Positions 63,624 through 64,000 of a DNA stretch of 64,000 bases are shown here, piece after piece. The position numbers and the translations under genes are program-made. The notes beneath the pieces were generated by a model. That model saw only the letters and a list, made by a program, of their open reading frames with translations, had not been told where the DNA came from and did no database searches. The stretch's first letter is position 1. Each line of letters opens with the position of its first letter. Origin of the DNA: Tunturibacter psychrotolerans (GTDB lineage: Bacteria > Acidobacteriota > Terriglobia > Terriglobales > Acidobacteriaceae); the NCBI RefSeq assembly GCF_040359615.1, contig NZ_CP132942.1, positions 5,084,001-5,148,000 of the forward strand, written 5' to 3'.

Positions 63624-64000
63624 TGAACCTCCTTTTTCACCGCAACCAATCGTGAGACAGAGAAACGCTTCGTGGCCCAGAAGCCACATCACAAGAAACC
63701 TCGCGGGAGGGACAATATCGATCCCTCGCATAATTCAAGACTAATCGCCGAGTCGGTCATCGAGCGCTTCGGCAAATGCCGAGCCTGCGCGATCCCCTAA
63801 AGAGCAATCCAGCGGTAGCCATGTGGTGCGAAAACGCGATCTGTTTGGGCCCGTTCAAAAGGTCCAGAAAAGGTCCAATAAGGGGATTTTTTCGGGTAAT
63901 CAGTGGCGTAGAGTGTGGGTCTGTGCCATCTGTTTCAAGGAGTTGCGTGATGTTGCCGAAATGCACAGGAAGCATTAATAAAATGTTTTTCGATCGATCT
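63624..64000. other. intergenic end of window
   Basis: 377 bases upstream of the MBL-fold gene: its promoter, hairpin-site copy G and otherwise no recognisable gene. The frame at 63757-63975 has no supporting evidence. Confidence 0.5.
63741..63764 (+). repeat. hairpin-site copy G
   Basis: CTAATCGCCGAGTCGGTCATCGAG, given here as CTAATCGCCGAG plus TCGGTCATCGAG. The centre and right arm are kept; the left arm is degraded. Confidence 0.65.

Noticed and set aside
51364..63764. Hairpin sites as integron attC sites
   Set aside because: They lack the GTTRRRY/RYYYAAC core pairs, no IntI-type integrase is present, and blocks have mixed orientation; kept only as an analogy.

Overview
The window looks like a chromosomal segment of a soil acidobacterium (Acidobacteriaceae/Terriglobia, of the Granulicella-Edaphobacter-Terriglobus kind). 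This is an inference from gene content: a DUF1501/DUF1800 secreted pair, NHL plus Ig-like repeat giants, an SBBP-repeat protein, an S53 pro-kumamolisin, a propeller-type sensor kinase, an AsmA protein and an ADOP-like FtsX permease fragment. No rRNA, CRISPR array, prophage structural block or replication origin was seen. There is one tRNA.

Layout. 1-6.5 kb: end of a TPR protein, a small cytochrome c, a propeller histidine kinase with its LuxR-type regulator, a small secreted protein and a GH130 glycosidase/phosphorylase. 6.5-18.4 kb (minus): a beta-barrel protein translationally coupled to a 2223-residue NHL/Ig-like surface protein, then the DUF1501-DUF1800 pair. 18.7-23.4 kb: a DUF962 membrane protein, small proteins, a second beta-barrel, a BON protein and a beta-lactamase-fold protein that lacks two catalytic residues. 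23.5-25.7 kb (minus): a MerT-like/MerP-like/outer-membrane/Cys-rich metal-handling operon. 26.2-28.6 kb (minus): an ECF sigma, membrane protein, zinc-ribbon and LytTR regulator operon. 28.7-31.4 kb: rlmB coupled to a gluzincin-like protein whose catalytic Glu is Ser. 31.9-34.5 kb (minus): a frameshifted AsmA gene and a signal peptidase I. 34.8-43 kb: a PhnB-like protein, an S53 protease with Cys at the nucleophile position, a haem peroxidase and a frameshifted SBBP protein. 43.2-50.1 kb: a secreted protein, rnc-lepB, a TPR protein, small proteins and an ECF sigma/anti-sigma pair.

50.3-64 kb is the accessory part. A tRNA-Ala(GGC) is followed by an integrase pseudogene, two frameshifted cupin genes, a 5'-truncated permease, a transposase remnant and a PhzF remnant. 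Intact genes lie between them: hrpB-type helicase, a two-CBM pullulanase, a TetR/SDR pair with a palindromic operator, and a Tat-exported metallo-beta-lactamase-fold protein. At least seven copies of an unusual hairpin-like site (arms CTCAATGAGTGA / TCACTCATTGAG around an asymmetric centre CTTGGCGATTTA) sit between the genes of this stretch. I noticed none in the first 51 kb. They divide the region into cassette-like blocks and are the best candidate here for something undescribed.

A second repeat is a composite element with a G/C run, two 29-bp-period units, a terminator hairpin and a conserved tail. It lies directly after the LytTR gene and after the gluzincin gene, in inverted orientation, bracketing about 5.3 kb.
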